Below are positions 7,922-14,985 of a stretch of 43,120 nt of DNA, one piece after another (the first letter of the stretch is position 1; the number at the start of each line of letters is the position of its first letter). Below the pieces are notes generated by a model. It worked only from the letters and a program-made list of their open reading frames with translations. It was not told the origin of the DNA and did not search any database. Location: the NCBI GenBank assembly GCA_964607015.1, contig CAZSHN010000004.1, forward strand, positions 1 through 43,120, read 5' to 3'. This DNA is from CAYUNN01 sp964607015. GTDB taxonomy: Bacteria > Patescibacteriota > Minisyncoccia > Minisyncoccales > JAGGXC01. Position numbers and translations under genes: made by a program.

Positions 7922-9409
7922 TTATTTCTTTTTCTTTTTAATTGTTTTCTTGAATACTTCTATGTATCCTTGAGCTGATTTTTCCCAAGAGAAGTTTTCT
8001 TCCATTGCTCTCTTGATTAACTTTTTCCAGCTGTCTTTGAAGTTGTAAGAAGTTCTGGCTTGAACAATCGATTTGAATAAAGCAAAAGGTTCGTATTCTT
8101 TAAAGAGAAAACCATTTCCTTCATTTTCTTCTGGCTTGAACCCCTTTACTGTGTCAGCCAAACCTCCTGTTTTTCTTGCAATTGGTATTGACCCATAACG
8201 CATGGATTGCATTTGAGTAATTCCACAAGGTTCAAACTTGGAAGGGATTAGAAAGGCGTCTGACCCGGCAAAAACTAGATGAGGTAATTCTGTATCGAAT
8301 TCAAACAAATAACCTACCCGTTTAGGGTAGTTTTGAGCTGCATTTTTAATAAATTCCTTATACCTTGACTCCCCATCTCCTAAAAATACAAATTGTAAAT
8401 CTGTATTTTTAAGAACTTCTTCTATTATTTTTTCAACCAGATCAAATCCTTTTTGTTCAGCTAGTCGCGAAGCCATTCCGATTACAAAAGTTTCATCTGA
8501 TTGATTTAAGCCAAAATGTTTTTGAAGGTGTGATTTATTTTCAATTTTCTTTTCAATTGTTTTTGAACTGAAATGAGAGGGGAGGTTCGGTGCGGTTTGA
8601 GGATTGTATTTATCATAATTGATACCATTTAATATTCCGTAGATATCTGTTCTTCTTTCTTTTAATAACTTATCTAATCCTTCTCCAAACTCCGGAGTCA
8701 TTATTTCTTCAGCATAGGTTGGAGAAACAGTATTTATTGCATCGCTGTGCATTATTCCTCTTAGCATCCAGTTTAGTTTTGAAAGACGTGGATCAAAGAA
8801 ATTGGGAATAGGTTCATGCCCGGAATCTTTTTCTGATTCTTTTGAAAACTTGAAATCACACATTCCTTGAAAATGTATATTGTGAATTGAGAAAATAGTT
8901 ATTATTTTTGAAAGAACTTTATCTTCTCGATAAATAGTTCTAAGATAGTTAGAAATCAATCCAGTTTGCCAATCAGAAGCAACAATGATGTCTGGAACCC
9001 AGGAAGATTTTTTAAGAAACTCTAATGTTCCTCGAGAAAGAAGAGCCCATCTTATTGCGTCATCAGAATAACCGTAGACATTGGCTCTTTTTTCGTAATA
9101 CTCCATGTTTTCAAGGAAATAGACAGGAGCAGTGTCTCCATTTAATGATTTTTTAACGTTACAAACCAAAAATGGATTCTCTCCAGGCTGATCGGTAGGA
9201 ACTTTTAAGTTCTCTTCTTCTATTTCTAGCTTGTACTTCTTTTCTTTATCAATAGTTCCGTACTTTGGAATCATTACTCGAGCATCCTGACCTTGTTTTC
9301 TTAGAGCCAGGGGAAGGGAGTACATTATATCTCCTAATCCTCCGGCCTTAGCAAAAGGAGCTGCCTCTGTGGCAACGAACAATATTTTAAGTTTTTTTGT
9401 TAAAGACAT
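7922..9409 (-). CDS. glgA: Glycogen/starch synthase GlgA (GT5), copy 2
   Basis: A second GlgA, 495 residues from the chosen start. Family motifs are K21-A-G-G-L (nucleotide-sugar site), SDWQTGLIS, IFSIHNIHFQG, MASRLAEQKGFDLVE, and PSKFEPCGITQMQSMRYGSIPIARKTGG. The frame is open for 29 more codons upstream to an ATG at 9496. The start at 9409 (MSLTKKLKILFVATEAAPFA) was preferred because it matches the family N-terminus, and the extra residues look unlike any GlgA. It is the first gene of the minus-strand glucan operon. Compared with copy 1 it has a longer central region (about residues 150-200, before the catalytic segment). Two synthases in one operon suggest distinct products, acceptors or regulation, which is inference. 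Confidence 0.93.
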   Translation of the reverse strand: MSLTKKLKILFVATEAAPFAKAGGLGDIMYSLPLALRKQGQDARVMIPKYGTIDKEKKYKLEIEEENLKVPTDQPGENPFLVCNVKKSLNGDTAPVYFLENMEYYEKRANVYGYSDDAIRWALLSRGTLEFLKKSSWVPDIIVASDWQTGLISNYLRTIYREDKVLSKIITIFSIHNIHFQGMCDFKFSKESEKDSGHEPIPNFFDPRLSKLNWMLRGIMHSDAINTVSPTYAEEIMTPEFGEGLDKLLKERRTDIYGILNGINYDKYNPQTAPNLPSHFSSKTIEKKIENKSHLQKHFGLNQSDETFVIGMASRLAEQKGFDLVEKIIEEVLKNTDLQFVFLGDGESRYKEFIKNAAQNYPKRVGYLFEFDTELPHLVFAGSDAFLIPSKFEPCGITQMQSMRYGSIPIARKTGGLADTVKGFKPEENEGNGFLFKEYEPFALFKSIVQARTSYNFKDSWKKLIKRAMEENFSWEKSAQGYIEVFKKTIKKKKK

Positions 9410-9434
9410 ATAAAGAGTTTGGGTATCGGTTAGT

Positions 9435-9463
9435 TTGATTTCCAGCCAAATTTCAGGTATTAT
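9435..9463 (+). promoter_or_regulatory. Candidate sigma70 promoter for dnaG-rpoD
   Basis: TTGATT (9435-9440), a 17-bp spacer and TATTAT (9458-9463) lie in the divergent gap between glgA copy 2 and dnaG. The predicted start would leave a leader of about 45 bases before the ATG at 9514. The same gap holds an 8-bp inverted repeat, TTGGGTAT (9419-9426) and ATACCCAA (9473-9480), of unknown meaning. Confidence 0.5.
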
Positions 9464-9513
9464 GACTCTTGAATACCCAATAATTAATTTTAACAAATTT
9501 TCTCAAAAAAGCC

Positions 9514-11277
9514 ATGCCTTCCTCTCCAATTGATGATATAAAGGAGAGATTAGATGTTGTTGAAGTGATAAAGAGCTATATTAAAGTTGAGAAATGTGGT
9601 GCTAATTATAGAGCTCGTTGTCCCTTTCATTCAGAGAACAAACCCTCCTTTTTTATTTCTCCGAGTCGTCAGATTTGGCATTGTTTTGGGTGCGGAAAAG
9701 GAGGGGATATTTTTGGATTCGTCAAAGAAATAGAAGGTATTGATTTTGGGGATGCTCTTAGAATTTTAGCAAAAAAGGCAGGAGTAGAATTGAAAAGAAT
9801 AAAACCAGAGGAAAGAAGTAAAAAACAAAGATTGTATGAAATTTGCGATTTAACCTGTAAGTTTTTTGAAAAACAATTAGAAGCAAGTCAAACCGGAGAG
9901 AAAGTTAAGAAATATTTAACCGAAAGAGGGATTAATAAAGAATCAATCGCGAAATGGAGGATTGGTTATGCTCCTGACAAACCAAGAAGTTTAACCAATT
10001 TTTTAAAAACAAAAGGATATAGTTTTTCAGAGATTGAAAAAGTAGGTTTGGCGGTCAGAAGTAAAAGGGGAGATTATTTTGACAGATTTCAAAGTAGGAT
10101 TGTTTTTCCTATTTTTGATCTTCATTCTCAAGTTATTGCTTTTGGAGGAAGAATATTTGGCCCGAAAGCAGAAGAAGAAATAGCGAAATACCTGAACAGC
10201 CCAGGAACTGTTCTTTATGATAAAAGCAGAACTCTCTATGGTTTAGACAAGGCAAAGGTAGAGATAAGGAAGAATGATTTTGTTGTTTTGGTGGAAGGAT
10301 ACACTGACTGTATAATGGCTCATCAGGCAGGGCATAAAAATACAGTAGCTACTTCGGGAACTGCTCTTACTGCTTCTCAGCTAAAAATCATTAAACGTTA
10401 TTCTCAAAATTTAGTTACCGCTTTTGACATGGATCTAGCTGGTAATACTGCTACTAAAAGAGGAATAGATTTAGCACAACATTTTGATTTTAATATTAAA
10501 GTGATTGCTATGCCCGAAGAGAAAGACCCGGCAGATGTTATATCTCAAGATCCTAAGTCGTGGCAAAAATTAGTAGAAAATTCTAAGTCTATCCTTGATT
10601 TCTATTTTGATACTACTTTATCTAAATTTGACAAAGATAACCCAGAAGACAAAAAAGAAATTTCAAAAATTCTCTTACCAGTTATCAAGAGAATCCCTAA
10701 TAGAATCTTACAAGCTCATTGGATTCAAAAATTAGCTCAGGAGCTTGGAGTAAGAATGGAAGATATTGAAAAAGAAATGAAGAAAGTAGAAGTTGAGGAG
10801 AAAGAAGAAGGTAAGGATAAATCTCAAGAAGAGAAACCAAAAACCAGGGAAGAGAAGATGGAAGAAAGGCTCATTTCTCTGCTTTTCAGAAAGCCAGAAT
10901 TTTGTAAAGAATTGAAAGAAGAAGATCTTTCTTTCGTTGGGAAGAGAGCTGCTTCCATTATTTCCAAGATCAAGGAAAACTTTAAAGAAGATTCTAGTTT
11001 TGACTTTGAGAGTTTTCAAAACAGTCTTTCTCAAGAAGAAAATGAATTTATCAATCCTTTAATTTTAAGATCAGAGATAGAATCAGAATTTCTCGACACA
11101 GATTCAGAAGAAGAAATAGAAATATGTTTAAATGAGATTAGATCTTTCGGAATTAAAAATAATCTTAGAAAGATATCTGACGAGATAAGAAAAGCAGAAA
11201 ATGCTAAAGATTTTGAGAAAACAAAAGAACTAATTAAAAAATTTAATAATTTAGCTCAGAAACTAAATAACAACTAA
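9514..11277 (+). CDS. dnaG: DNA primase DnaG
   Basis: DnaG makes RNA primers for DNA replication. The 587-residue protein has the N-terminal CHC2 zinc finger (C36, H39, C57, C60). The central primase core follows, with YLNSPGTVLYDKSRTLYGLDKA. The TOPRIM domain carries Glu261 in VEGYTDCIMAH, and the acidic pair lies in FDMDLAGN. The C-terminal part (about 430-587) is highly charged and helical, as expected for a helicase-interacting domain, but is poorly conserved. The start at 9514 gives the normal N-terminus (MPSSPIDDIKERLDVVEVI). The rpoD gene follows with only one base between stop and ATG, so the two are translationally close. This is the classic macromolecular-synthesis operon, here without rpsU. 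Confidence 0.97.
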   Translation: MPSSPIDDIKERLDVVEVIKSYIKVEKCGANYRARCPFHSENKPSFFISPSRQIWHCFGCGKGGDIFGFVKEIEGIDFGDALRILAKKAGVELKRIKPEERSKKQRLYEICDLTCKFFEKQLEASQTGEKVKKYLTERGINKESIAKWRIGYAPDKPRSLTNFLKTKGYSFSEIEKVGLAVRSKRGDYFDRFQSRIVFPIFDLHSQVIAFGGRIFGPKAEEEIAKYLNSPGTVLYDKSRTLYGLDKAKVEIRKNDFVVLVEGYTDCIMAHQAGHKNTVATSGTALTASQLKIIKRYSQNLVTAFDMDLAGNTATKRGIDLAQHFDFNIKVIAMPEEKDPADVISQDPKSWQKLVENSKSILDFYFDTTLSKFDKDNPEDKKEISKILLPVIKRIPNRILQAHWIQKLAQELGVRMEDIEKEMKKVEVEEKEEGKDKSQEEKPKTREEKMEERLISLLFRKPEFCKELKEEDLSFVGKRAASIISKIKENFKEDSSFDFESFQNSLSQEENEFINPLILRSEIESEFLDTDSEEEIEICLNEIRSFGIKNNLRKISDEIRKAENAKDFEKTKELIKKFNNLAQKLNNN

Positions 11278-11278
11278 T

Positions 11279-12505
11279 ATGCCTCCTAAATCTAAAAAAA
11301 GTAAAAAAACAACAAAGAAGAGTAAAAAGAACAAGAAAGATAAGAAAAAAGAAACAAAAAAGAAGAAAAGCACTGCAAAGAAAAAGAAATCTACTAAAAA
11401 GAAAACTACAAAGAAAAAGAAAAGTACTAAGAAAAAAAGCACTAAAAAAGAAGAAATATTCCCTGAAGAAAAAGTAGAGAAGTTGATTAAAAAAGGAAAA
11501 TCGAGAGGTTTTATAACTCACTCTGAGCTTTTGCACAGTTTTCCTGAAATGGAAAAAGATTTAGAGGGACTAGAAAAGCTTTACAAGAATCTAGAATATC
11601 ATGGGATTGAGATAAAAAAACCGAAAGACTTTTTAGAAGTGAAGGGAGTCAAATCGAAACCAGTTAAAAGTTCAAAAGTTGATTTAGTTCAAATGTACTT
11701 AAAAGAAATAGGAAAGACTGACTTTCTTACTGCAAAAGAAGAGAAAGAATTGGCAAAAAGAATTGAAAAAGGAGACGAAGAAGCAAAGAAGAAATTAGCC
11801 AAGGCTAACTTAAGATTAGTTGTTTCTATTGCCAAGAAATACGTTGGAAGATCTCCCAATCTTACTTTACTTGATTTAATCCAAGAAGGTAACCTTGGTT
11901 TATTCCGAGCGGTAGAAAAATTTGATTGGAGAAAAGGTTATAAGTTCTCTACCTATGCTACTTGGTGGATTCGTCAAGCAATCACAAGGGCTTTAGCAGA
12001 TCAGGCAAGAACTATTCGTATTCCTGTTCATATGGTAGAAACTATTTCTAAATATATTAAAACAAGAAGACAGCTTGCTTTGAGTTTGAGGAGAGAACCT
12101 TTGCCAGAAGAGATTGCAGCGGAAATGGGAGTGAGTATTGATAAAGTGAGGCAAGTTCAAAAAATTTCTCAGAAAACCGTTTCTCTTGAAACGCCGGTTG
12201 GGAAAGAAGAAGGAGACAGCACCTTATTAGAATTTGTTAAAGATGATAAAACTCCCGATCCTTCTTCTAAAGCAGCAAGAACTATTTTAAGAGAGCAATT
12301 ACGTGAAATATTAGTTGATTTGACCCCAAGAGAACAAAAAATACTTTCTATGAGATTTGGATTAAAAGATGGAATTAATCATACCTTAGAAGAGGTGGGA
12401 CAAGTGTTTGGAGTTACCAGGGAAAGGATTAGACAAATTGAGGCAAAAGCATTAGAAAAGATAAGGCAGCATAGAGGATTAAAGAAACTTCAAGGTTATA
12501 AATAA
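11279..12505 (+). CDS. rpoD: RNA polymerase primary sigma factor RpoD/SigA with lysine-rich tail
   Basis: The primary sigma factor directs RNA polymerase to -35/-10 promoters. Residues 1 to about 58 are almost entirely Lys, Ser and Thr in KKKST-type repeats. A region 1.1-like segment follows (about 62-118). Regions 1.2 to 2.4 begin at about 130 and include LVVSIAKKYVGR, LDLIQEGNLGLFRAVEKFD and YATWWIRQAITRA. Region 3 is at about 265-315. Region 4 ends with GVTRERIRQIEAKALEKIR, the -35 binding helix-turn-helix. The gene starts one base after the dnaG stop. The basic tail is unusual and could bind DNA without sequence preference; mycobacterial SigA also has a basic N-terminal extension. Normal region 2.4 and 4.2 sequences fit the TTGACA/TATAAT promoters seen in this window. 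Confidence 0.96.
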   Translation: MPPKSKKSKKTTKKSKKNKKDKKKETKKKKSTAKKKKSTKKKTTKKKKSTKKKSTKKEEIFPEEKVEKLIKKGKSRGFITHSELLHSFPEMEKDLEGLEKLYKNLEYHGIEIKKPKDFLEVKGVKSKPVKSSKVDLVQMYLKEIGKTDFLTAKEEKELAKRIEKGDEEAKKKLAKANLRLVVSIAKKYVGRSPNLTLLDLIQEGNLGLFRAVEKFDWRKGYKFSTYATWWIRQAITRALADQARTIRIPVHMVETISKYIKTRRQLALSLRREPLPEEIAAEMGVSIDKVRQVQKISQKTVSLETPVGKEEGDSTLLEFVKDDKTPDPSSKAARTILREQLREILVDLTPREQKILSMRFGLKDGINHTLEEVGQVFGVTRERIRQIEAKALEKIRQHRGLKKLQGYK

Positions 12506-12548
12506 GTTGTTTACAAAAAATAATTCTTGTGCTATTTTGTATTAGTAT

Positions 12549-12620
12549 TCCGGCGTGGCGCAATGGTAGCGCGGAGGCCTGTTAAGCCTTAGGTTGTAGG
12601 TTCGAGTCCTACCGCCGGAG
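12549..12620 (+). tRNA. tRNA-Asn (anticodon GTT)
   Basis: The acceptor stem TCCGGCG (12549-12555) pairs with CGCCGGA (12613-12619), with discriminator G at 12620. The D stem is GCGC/GCGC, the anticodon stem GAGGC/GCCTT holds loop CTGTTAA (anticodon GTT), and the T arm is GTAGG/CCTAC with loop TTCGAGT. CCA is not encoded. It lies 43 bases after rpoD. Confidence 0.95.
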
Positions 12621-12638
12621 CAAAAATTGCGGTTCGTC

Positions 12639-12668
12639 TTGACAAGTTTTTATAGTTTTGTATATAAT
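12639..12668 (+). promoter_or_regulatory. Consensus sigma70 promoter
   Basis: A perfect TTGACA (12639-12644), an 18-bp spacer and a perfect TATAAT (12663-12668). The expected transcript starts near 12675, only about 10 bases before a strong terminator hairpin (12685-12710). Confidence 0.8.
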
Positions 12669-12684
12669 GAAATTACTATGATCA

Positions 12685-12718
12685 CTGCTCCTGCCTTCGG
12701 GCAAGGGCAGTTTTTTTT
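12685..12718 (+). terminator. Strong intrinsic terminator with UUCG tetraloop
   Basis: CTGCTCCTGCC (12685-12695) and GGCAAGGGCAG (12700-12710) form an 11-position stem with one G-U pair and one C-A mismatch. The stem closes on a TTCG loop and is followed by eight T. It could end transcripts from the consensus promoter just upstream, or readthrough from the tRNA. Confidence 0.88.
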
Positions 12719-12719
12719 A

Positions 12720-12728
12720 TGCTATAAT
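12720..12728 (+). promoter_or_regulatory. Extended -10 promoter of the NYN gene
   Basis: TGCTATAAT (12720-12728) is a perfect extended -10 (TGnTATAAT) directly behind the terminator U-tract. There is no good -35. The ATG of the NYN gene is 9 bases downstream, so the mRNA would be leaderless or nearly so. Confidence 0.65.
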
Positions 12729-12737
12729 TAAAGAATA

Positions 12738-13298
12738 ATGGGTAATTTTAATAATAAAAAAGAAAGAGTAGCTGTTTATATAGATGGTAATAATTTTTAT
12801 GGATATCTCAAAGATAAAGAAATAAACTTTGCTAAAGGGGTAAAGTTTAATTATTCTAATTTTGTAAATTATTTAGTCGGAGATAGAAATTGTGTATCTA
12901 AAAGGTATTATGTTGGTATTGCTCGCAATATAGATGACTCACCTAAAAGCAAAAGAATTGTTAGGGGACAGCAGAAATTTCTTGAGACGATTAAAAATGA
13001 AGGTTTTATTGTAAAAAGAGGAAGAGTAATGTATGACCAAGGGAAGATTAGAGAAAAGGGGACTGATGTTAAAATTGCAGTGGATTTAGTCATCGGAGCA
13101 GTAGATGATGTCTATGATACAGCAATTTTGGTGAGCTCTGACACGGATTTAATCCCTGCTGTTAAATATATTGAATATCGTAAGAAGAAATTAGAATATG
13201 TAGGATTTTCTCATAATCCATCTTTAGGCATGCAAAAACATGCCAATTTATCTATTTTATTAAGGTCCAAGGATATGGAAGAATTTAAAATGGAATAA
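12738..13298 (+). CDS. NYN-domain protein (LabA/DUF88-like PIN-fold nuclease)
   Basis: A 186-residue protein of the NYN family, a PIN-like fold with metal-dependent RNase activity in several members. The acidic residues expected in the active site are visible: D16 in VYIDGNN, D110 and D116 in TDVKIAVDL, and D135/D137 in SSDTDLIPAV. The strands and helices in between follow the family order, and the length is typical for a single-domain member. It is preceded by an extended -10 only 9 bases from the ATG and by a terminator, so it is transcribed independently of rpoD. The DUF5680 gene follows after 23 bases and may be cotranscribed. The RNA target is unknown. Confidence 0.88.
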   Translation: MGNFNNKKERVAVYIDGNNFYGYLKDKEINFAKGVKFNYSNFVNYLVGDRNCVSKRYYVGIARNIDDSPKSKRIVRGQQKFLETIKNEGFIVKRGRVMYDQGKIREKGTDVKIAVDLVIGAVDDVYDTAILVSSDTDLIPAVKYIEYRKKKLEYVGFSHNPSLGMQKHANLSILLRSKDMEEFKME

Positions 13299-13321
13299 TT
13301 ATTTAATTTTGTTAGTTTAAG

Positions 13322-13783
13322 ATGCAAGACAAGAAAAAGCTTTTACAGTTTCTATTAAAGGCAAGAACTCAAACTTATGCTGGCGGGGAAGGAAAAGTAG
13401 AACCAACTTTAAATGGTTCTGTTCAGTTAGAATATAAAGAAGGAGAATGGTTTTACAGGGACATATACTACATAGGGAATGGTATATTTATGGGCTTGGA
13501 AGTAGTTCATTTCCAAGAAAAACCAATTTGGTCAATGTCTTATTATGGTAATTTCAAGAAAATGACAGAAGAAGAAATAGATGAAATATTAAGAAAAGCT
13601 TTAATGGATAAATGGCAAGAAGTAAGATTATGGAAAAGAGTAGAGTGGAAAAAAGATGAATTTAAATACATTTGTGAACCTGATTTTGAAGGTTCGGTTG
13701 ATGAAATGGCAGGAATAGAGAAGATTCTTAAATCAGGGGAGCAGGTTTACACTTTCTTCTACGCAGGAGGATATATAAGTTAG
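13322..13783 (+). CDS. DUF5680-like protein
   Basis: A 153-residue soluble protein. The opening FLLKARTQTYAGGEGKVE, the central VVHFQEKPIWSMSYYGN, and the end GEQVYTFFYAGGYI match the pattern I recall for DUF5680, a small alpha/beta domain of unknown function sometimes fused to Xre-type regulators. No helix-turn-helix is attached here, and no catalytic motif is apparent. It is rich in aromatic residues. The gene lies 23 bases behind the NYN gene on the same strand with no terminator between, so a shared transcript is likely. Function is not predicted. Confidence 0.65.
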   Translation: MQDKKKLLQFLLKARTQTYAGGEGKVEPTLNGSVQLEYKEGEWFYRDIYYIGNGIFMGLEVVHFQEKPIWSMSYYGNFKKMTEEEIDEILRKALMDKWQEVRLWKRVEWKKDEFKYICEPDFEGSVDEMAGIEKILKSGEQVYTFFYAGGYIS

Positions 13784-13803
13784 TTTGTTATTAACTATTG
13801 TTA

Positions 13804-13946
13804 TATAATCTTTATTTTTCAAGACCTCAACCACTTTTCTAATAATTGTTGAACTGGGGAGCACCTGATTGCCATCTCGAAAAAGAGGTGGTTTCTGTTT
13901 GACAGATTATCGAACTTAACTTAATCTTTTATAAGGAGGTGAATAA
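13804..13946 (+). promoter_or_regulatory. Leader region with hairpin and promoters before the zinc-ribbon gene
   Basis: A TATAAT (13804-13809) opens the region. A hairpin CCATCTC (13872-13878)/GAGGTGG (13885-13891) follows, related to hairpins at 16507 and 19837. A second promoter candidate is TTGACA (13899-13904) with a weak -10 TAATCT (13922-13927). AACCAC at about 13829 could compete with the hairpin by pairing with GTGGTT (13888-13893). CACCT near 13863 could pair with the AGGTG of the strong Shine-Dalgarno AAGGAGGTG (about 13934-13942). A regulated leader is possible but unproven. Confidence 0.4.
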
Positions 13947-14186
13947 ATGAGTGAAGAATGTTTAGGTGAGTCACCGTCTTACGATAAAACCGTCAAAGTA
14001 GATAATTTGTTCATTGCTTCGGCAAGATGTCCTAATTGTGATCAACATCCCATGATTCAATTGTGGGAAGGGTGCTTATTATGTCCCAAATGTCGAAAGC
14101 AGTACTACGAAGGACCAAATCATAACTTTGCTCGGCATATTTACGAATTTACTGAAGACGTTCCGAATTCACTTATAAAAGAATAA
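13947..14186 (+). CDS. Small zinc-ribbon-like protein
   Basis: A 79-residue protein with two CxxC pairs (CPNC at about 28-31 and CPKC at about 47-50), spaced as in a zinc ribbon, and a helical C-terminus. The family is not recognised. The start is well supported by one of the best Shine-Dalgarno sequences in the window, AAGGAGGTG, five bases before the ATG; most neighbours lack one. A terminator hairpin (14188-14208) follows two bases after the stop, and the upstream leader can fold, so this is a single-gene transcript. A zinc-binding, possibly nucleic-acid-binding, role is inference from the cysteines only. Confidence 0.7.
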   Translation: MSEECLGESPSYDKTVKVDNLFIASARCPNCDQHPMIQLWEGCLLCPKCRKQYYEGPNHNFARHIYEFTEDVPNSLIKE

Positions 14187-14187
14187 T

Positions 14188-14214
14188 AACCTGTTTTTAA
14201 AACAGGTTTTTTAT
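14188..14214 (+). terminator. Intrinsic terminator
   Basis: AACCTGTTT and AAACAGGTT (14188-14208) form a 9-bp stem followed by a T run. It ends the zinc-ribbon gene. Confidence 0.8.
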
Positions 14215-14239
14215 TTAATTCTAGGCTCTAATCTTGTGT

Positions 14240-14272
14240 TGTCTCGTCACAGGGGTGTTTTTTTGGTAGAAT
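14240..14272 (+). promoter_or_regulatory. Degenerate hairpin, T7 run and -10 module
   Basis: A weak hairpin (TTGTCTC ... GGGGTGT, several G-U pairs) resembles the stronger ones at 16507 and 19837. It is followed by T7 (14258-14264), GG and TAGAAT (14267-14272). The ATG of the next gene is 30 bases downstream, with no Shine-Dalgarno sequence in the A/T-rich leader. Confidence 0.55.
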
Positions 14273-14302
14273 TAATTAAATATAAAATTAATTAACTAAA
14301 AT

Positions 14303-14950
14303 ATGAAATGGATAATTATTTCAGCAATTACTATTTCTGCTGTTGGCGGAGGAGCTTACTATGTTGCAACTAGTCAGCAAAATTCAGAACCCATATCAGA
14401 ACCTACGGTAGAGGGTAGCGCAGTAGAAAGTGCTGAAGATGAAATCTCTGTTATAGAGAATATTATTATCGAAACAGCGCAGGAATTAGAATGGCCAGAG
14501 GTGCAATTTCATCACGTGGGAAGATTTTATGATTATGGTTCCTCTCATAAAGAAAGATGCCGTTATTATACAGGTAACGAAAGGGAAGAGACCTTTGCAA
14601 CCGCTCAAACATTTGGGTATTGGCCAGCCTCAAAAGAAGATAGCCCTTGTCGATATGGGTATGCTGTTAAAGAGAGTGTAGAGACTGGAATTAGCGATTT
14701 TGACGCGGTTCGTGAAAGATGCTATCAGCTAGCACCGGATTCAGATAAGTATTCTTGTTCTAAGGGGCCTTATATGTACCATGCTGACTATACAATGTTT
14801 CGTGTTGGCGATTATAATTTCTACGCTCGTATAGAGAAACAGGGTGGCTCACCAGGAACTAGTGAAGTTTCACAGAATAGTGAGGATATTGCTATGCCGC
14901 TCATTAGAAATATTAAAGAACATTATAAGGACGGCAAGTGGTATAAATAA
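14303..14950 (+). CDS. Membrane-anchored or secreted hypothetical protein
   Basis: A 215-residue protein with one N-terminal hydrophobic segment (about residues 3-24, IIISAITISAVGGGAYYVA), acting as a signal peptide or membrane anchor. An acidic Ser/Glu-rich linker follows to about residue 50. The outside part contains four cysteines that could form disulfides (RCRYY, SPCRYG, RCYQL, YSCSKG) and is rich in Tyr. I do not recognise the family. The leader bases before the ATG, TTAATTAACTAAAATATG, closely match those before the gene at 16954, suggesting similar non-Shine-Dalgarno initiation. Expression is probably from the T7/TAGAAT module upstream. Confidence 0.7.
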   Translation: MKWIIISAITISAVGGGAYYVATSQQNSEPISEPTVEGSAVESAEDEISVIENIIIETAQELEWPEVQFHHVGRFYDYGSSHKERCRYYTGNEREETFATAQTFGYWPASKEDSPCRYGYAVKESVETGISDFDAVRERCYQLAPDSDKYSCSKGPYMYHADYTMFRVGDYNFYARIEKQGGSPGTSEVSQNSEDIAMPLIRNIKEHYKDGKWYK

Positions 14951-14985
14951 AGAATGAGTTAAATGATAATTATTAGTTTTTATTT

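Noticed and set aside
9410..9496. Longer N-terminus for glgA copy 2
   Set aside because: The extra 29 residues do not resemble GlgA and would cover the dnaG promoter; the start at 9409 fits the family.
11243..11536. Phe-rich minus-strand open frame over the sigma-factor tail
   Set aside because: It is the complement of lysine codons (AAA/AAG read as TTT/CTT); not a real membrane protein.
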